Source of the DNA: Lachnospiraceae bacterium
Lineage (GTDB): Bacteria > Bacillota > Clostridia > Lachnospirales > Lachnospiraceae
Assembly: GCA_029227035.1 (NCBI GenBank)
Contig: JAQXZD010000093.1
Location: 1-55,082 of the forward strand
DNA: 55,082 nucleotides
Direction of reading: 5' to 3'
Position 1 is the first letter of the stretch; every line of letters starts with the position of its first letter. The notes under the pieces are model-generated. The model was given only the letters and a program-made list of their open reading frames with translations. It ran no database searches and had not been told where the DNA came from. Made by a program: the position numbers and the translations under genes. This document shows positions 53,188 through 55,082 of this stretch, piece after piece.

Positions 53188-54597
53188 ATGAATAGTATCA
53201 CAGATTTACTCGACCTTGAAGACTCTGACATTATTATCTCGGATATTCAGATTCATGGTCAGACCAAAACGCTTACTCTTGAGACTCCACCAACCGCTCA
53301 TTTCTGCCCTTCCTGCGGATTTCGCATGCACTCAAGGGGTATCAAGAAGAGAACTATCAACCATCCCATCTTACAGGATAATTACTCTTTAGTTCTTATC
53401 CTCAAACAGCGACGTTGGCGCTGCACGAATCCGGAATGCCGTTATGACATAAGCGAATCATTCCGATTTGTTAACAAACAACGGCGAACCACCAATGCAA
53501 CAGATATGTTAATTGTAGACGCTTATCGAAATCTTTTAGAAACATCCGCATCTATCGCTAAAAGATTTCATGTTTCTGACTCCCATGCACATGAGGTGTT
53601 TGACCGCTACGTTAAGTTGGACAGGCTTCCTCTCACGGATGCCATCTCTGTCGATGAAGTCCATTTAGATATGGATGACGATTGCAGATATGCATTAGTT
53701 ATACAGGATTTCCACACTGGTGATCCCATTGATTTATTGCGCAGTCGAAGAACTTCTGTCACAGAACCGTACTTTGTTTCCATCCCGACAGAAGAACGAA
53801 ACCAGGTAAAATATCTCATCTCTGACATGTATAATCCCTACATTGCCTATGTTGAAAAATATTTTCCCAATGCTGTTCCTGTCGTGGATTCATTTCATGT
53901 CATTCAATGGATCACCCGTTCTATTGATAACTATATCCGACAGCTTCTGAAAAAATATCGGCAACGTGACAGAGAATATCAGGAAAAACTTTCTTATGAG
54001 CAACAGCGTCCGGTCTCACTTCCACCATCGGACGAAGTCTATCTGCTTCAAAAATACCGATGGCTGATACTTGCTAACCAGTCAAACATACGCTATCACA
54101 GCGAACCACGTATGGATTCGCATTTTCATGCATTAATGAATACTTACGACTATGAAGATGCACTTTTTAGAATTGACCCAAATCTTAAAGACTTCCGGGA
54201 TCTGAAGGAAATGTATATTCAGTTTAATTCCCGCAATGGCGGAAATCCCCTTATTGCAAGGAATGAACTTAAAGAACTGATTCAGGAATACCGGAAATCC
54301 CGCTTTGAAATGTTCCGGGATTTTGCCTCTCTCCTGGAAAAATTTGAAGACCCCATTATTAACTCTTTCATAATGGTGGAAAAAATCGGCAACGGAAAAA
54401 TATATGATGCCCGTCTGTCAAACGGTCCCATTGAATCCATTAACCGGAAGGTAAAAGATCTGAAACGGCTTGGAAGAGGTTTTCGCAACTTTGAACACTT
54501 TCGCAACAGATTTCTTTATGCAACCAGACAGACTCCTGTATTAAATGGAGTCCCTGATTATAACCCTGTAACTTATCTTGAAGAAGATGATTTTTAG
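53188..54597 (+). mobile_element. ISL3-family transposase gene
   Basis: The 469-residue protein has an N-terminal zinc-binding domain (CPSCGFRMHSRG and CTNPECRYDIS), an HTH, and a DDE core with Asp in SVDEVHLDMD, Asp in VVDSFHVIQW and Glu in NGPIESINRKVKDLKRL. This is the ISL3 plan, and the length is usual. AAAGGAGGATAC precedes the ATG at 53188. The gene looks intact. Matching terminal inverted repeats of the element were not found by eye, so its ends are not placed. Confidence 0.9.
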
Positions 54598-54608
54598 GAG
54601 GAACCACT

Positions 54609-54806
54609 ATGGAAAACTACTGTGCATTCAGCAAAGACCACATTTGCATGAAATGGCTCGATTACATGCTGACGCTCCAGGAACTGGAAGAAGCTGACAC
54701 GCTCTGTCATGGAAACTGGATAGAAATACAACGCAAAACGGAATACATACAGACTCTGCAAGCGATTCTGGACAGGCATCAGATATCTTATCCACCGGAA
54801 ATGTAA
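54609..54806 (+). CDS. Small protein accompanying the ISL3-type transposase
   Basis: The 65-residue acidic helical protein (FSKDHICMKWLDYMLTLQELEEA) starts 11 bases after the transposase stop, with TTTTTAGGAGGAACCACT before the ATG. Its position suggests it belongs to the insertion element. I do not recognise a family. Confidence 0.65.
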   Translation: MENYCAFSKDHICMKWLDYMLTLQELEEADTLCHGNWIEIQRKTEYIQTLQAILDRHQISYPPEM

Positions 54807-54820
54807 CTTATTTTAATAAA

Positions 54821-54844
54821 GGGTCTGGCGCTTCCGCCAGACCC
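54821..54844 (+). terminator. Perfect 10-bp GC-rich hairpin
   Basis: GGGTCTGGCG and CGCCAGACCC enclose a CTTC loop. No T run follows, but it directly ends the transposase operon. Confidence 0.6.
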
Positions 54845-54862
54845 TCCAGACTGTAGACAAAG

Positions 54863-54887
54863 TCCCGCACTTTTGTGCGGGATTTTT
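54863..54887 (+). terminator. Intrinsic terminator
   Basis: TCCCGCAC and GTGCGGGA enclose TTTT, and TTTTT follows. It separates the ISL3-type element from the next transposase gene. Confidence 0.85.
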
Positions 54888-54900
54888 CTGTATCAGGTGT

Positions 54901-54948
54901 CGAAAGTTTGGTATTTATGCGGACTTTCGGCTACTTTTTTGGTATAAT
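54901..54948 (+). promoter_or_regulatory. Inverted repeat and -10 box before the IS1182-type transposase
   Basis: CGAAAGT (54901-54907) and ACTTTCG (54923-54929) are inverted copies, and TATAAT (54943-54948) lies downstream without a good -35 box. The repeat may be part of the left end of the next insertion element. Confidence 0.4.
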
Positions 54949-54981
54949 AGAAGTATCAAATTAAGGCAGGTGCTTCTACTT

Positions 54982-55082
54982 ATGATGACTCAGAATGCTG
55001 ATAAAAAAAGAGAACAGGTACAGTTCCTTTGCATGGATGACATGGTTCCCCAGGATCATCTTCTCAGAATCATAGATAAAGC
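54982..55082 (+). mobile_element. IS1182-type transposase, 5' part, cut by window edge
   Basis: The ORF starts MMTQNADKKREQVQFLCMDD and continues MVPQDHLLRIIDKA, the typical N-terminus of IS1182/DUF772 transposases (DDLVPxDHLLRxI). It runs off the window. AGGCAGGTG lies upstream. It is the second mobile element in a row at this end of the window. Confidence 0.8.

Overview
The window looks like chromosomal DNA of an anaerobic, low-GC Firmicute, most likely a gut Lachnospiraceae (Clostridium cluster XIVa). The reasons are strong AGGAGG ribosome binding sites, many ATGA stop/start overlaps, the lipoprotein-rich cobalamin operon, the zinc-ribbon membrane proteins and the transposase types. No rRNA, tRNA or CRISPR array was seen. 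Species cannot be fixed from the sequence alone.

Bases 1-5.5 kb are accessory. They hold the tail of an ABC-like ATPase coupled to an RloB nuclease (AbiL-like defence pair), a Fic AMP-transferase flanked by regularly spaced inverted half-sites, three co-directional zinc-ribbon/membrane proteins, and a BECR-nuclease-like protein with a small HTH partner. From 5.5 to 15 kb come an ECF sigma/anti-sigma pair with its own ECF-type promoter and a probable CTG start, a chemoreceptor, a five-part cassette for a CydDC-like ABC exporter, a DUF234 ATPase, and the decayed remains of a DUF3990 module. From 15 to 17.8 kb, pyrB, a LysR regulator and a DUF1275 membrane protein appear to form a small regulon: both outer genes carry nearly the same 30-bp LysR-type site fused to a matching promoter.

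Bases 17.87-38.4 kb are a single cobalamin-riboswitch-led run of about 20 genes. It starts with three exported lipoproteins (a CbiK-type chelatase, a two-domain beta-rich protein and a BtuF-like binding protein) and a BtuCD-like transporter. Lower-ligand and nucleotide-loop genes (cobQ, cobT, cobU, cobS, a second cobU-like gene, cobC, cbiB, cobD) follow, then anaerobic corrin-ring genes (cbiC, cbiD, cbiF, cbiG, cbiH, a cbiJ-cbiE-cbiT fusion, cbiA) and a Cys-rich small protein. cbiD carries an in-frame TAG exactly where the conserved TFNPRLGI block starts, and cbiL is not in the run. De novo synthesis may therefore be lost while import and salvage remain. A B12-independent methionine synthase (metE) lies about 5 kb downstream.

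Bases 38.5-43.4 kb are accessory again: an intact DUF3990 ART-like protein with its partner, a LysR regulator, a DUF4143 ATPase and a PD-(D/E)XK nuclease. Then come metE and a compact PTS operon (ptsG-type IICBA with a leader terminator, an HPr lacking Ser46, and enzyme I), followed by an alpha/beta hydrolase and TetR, AraC and cupin genes. The right end has a 13-bp-period GAGGG repeat, an ISL3-type transposase with a small companion gene, and the start of an IS1182-type transposase.
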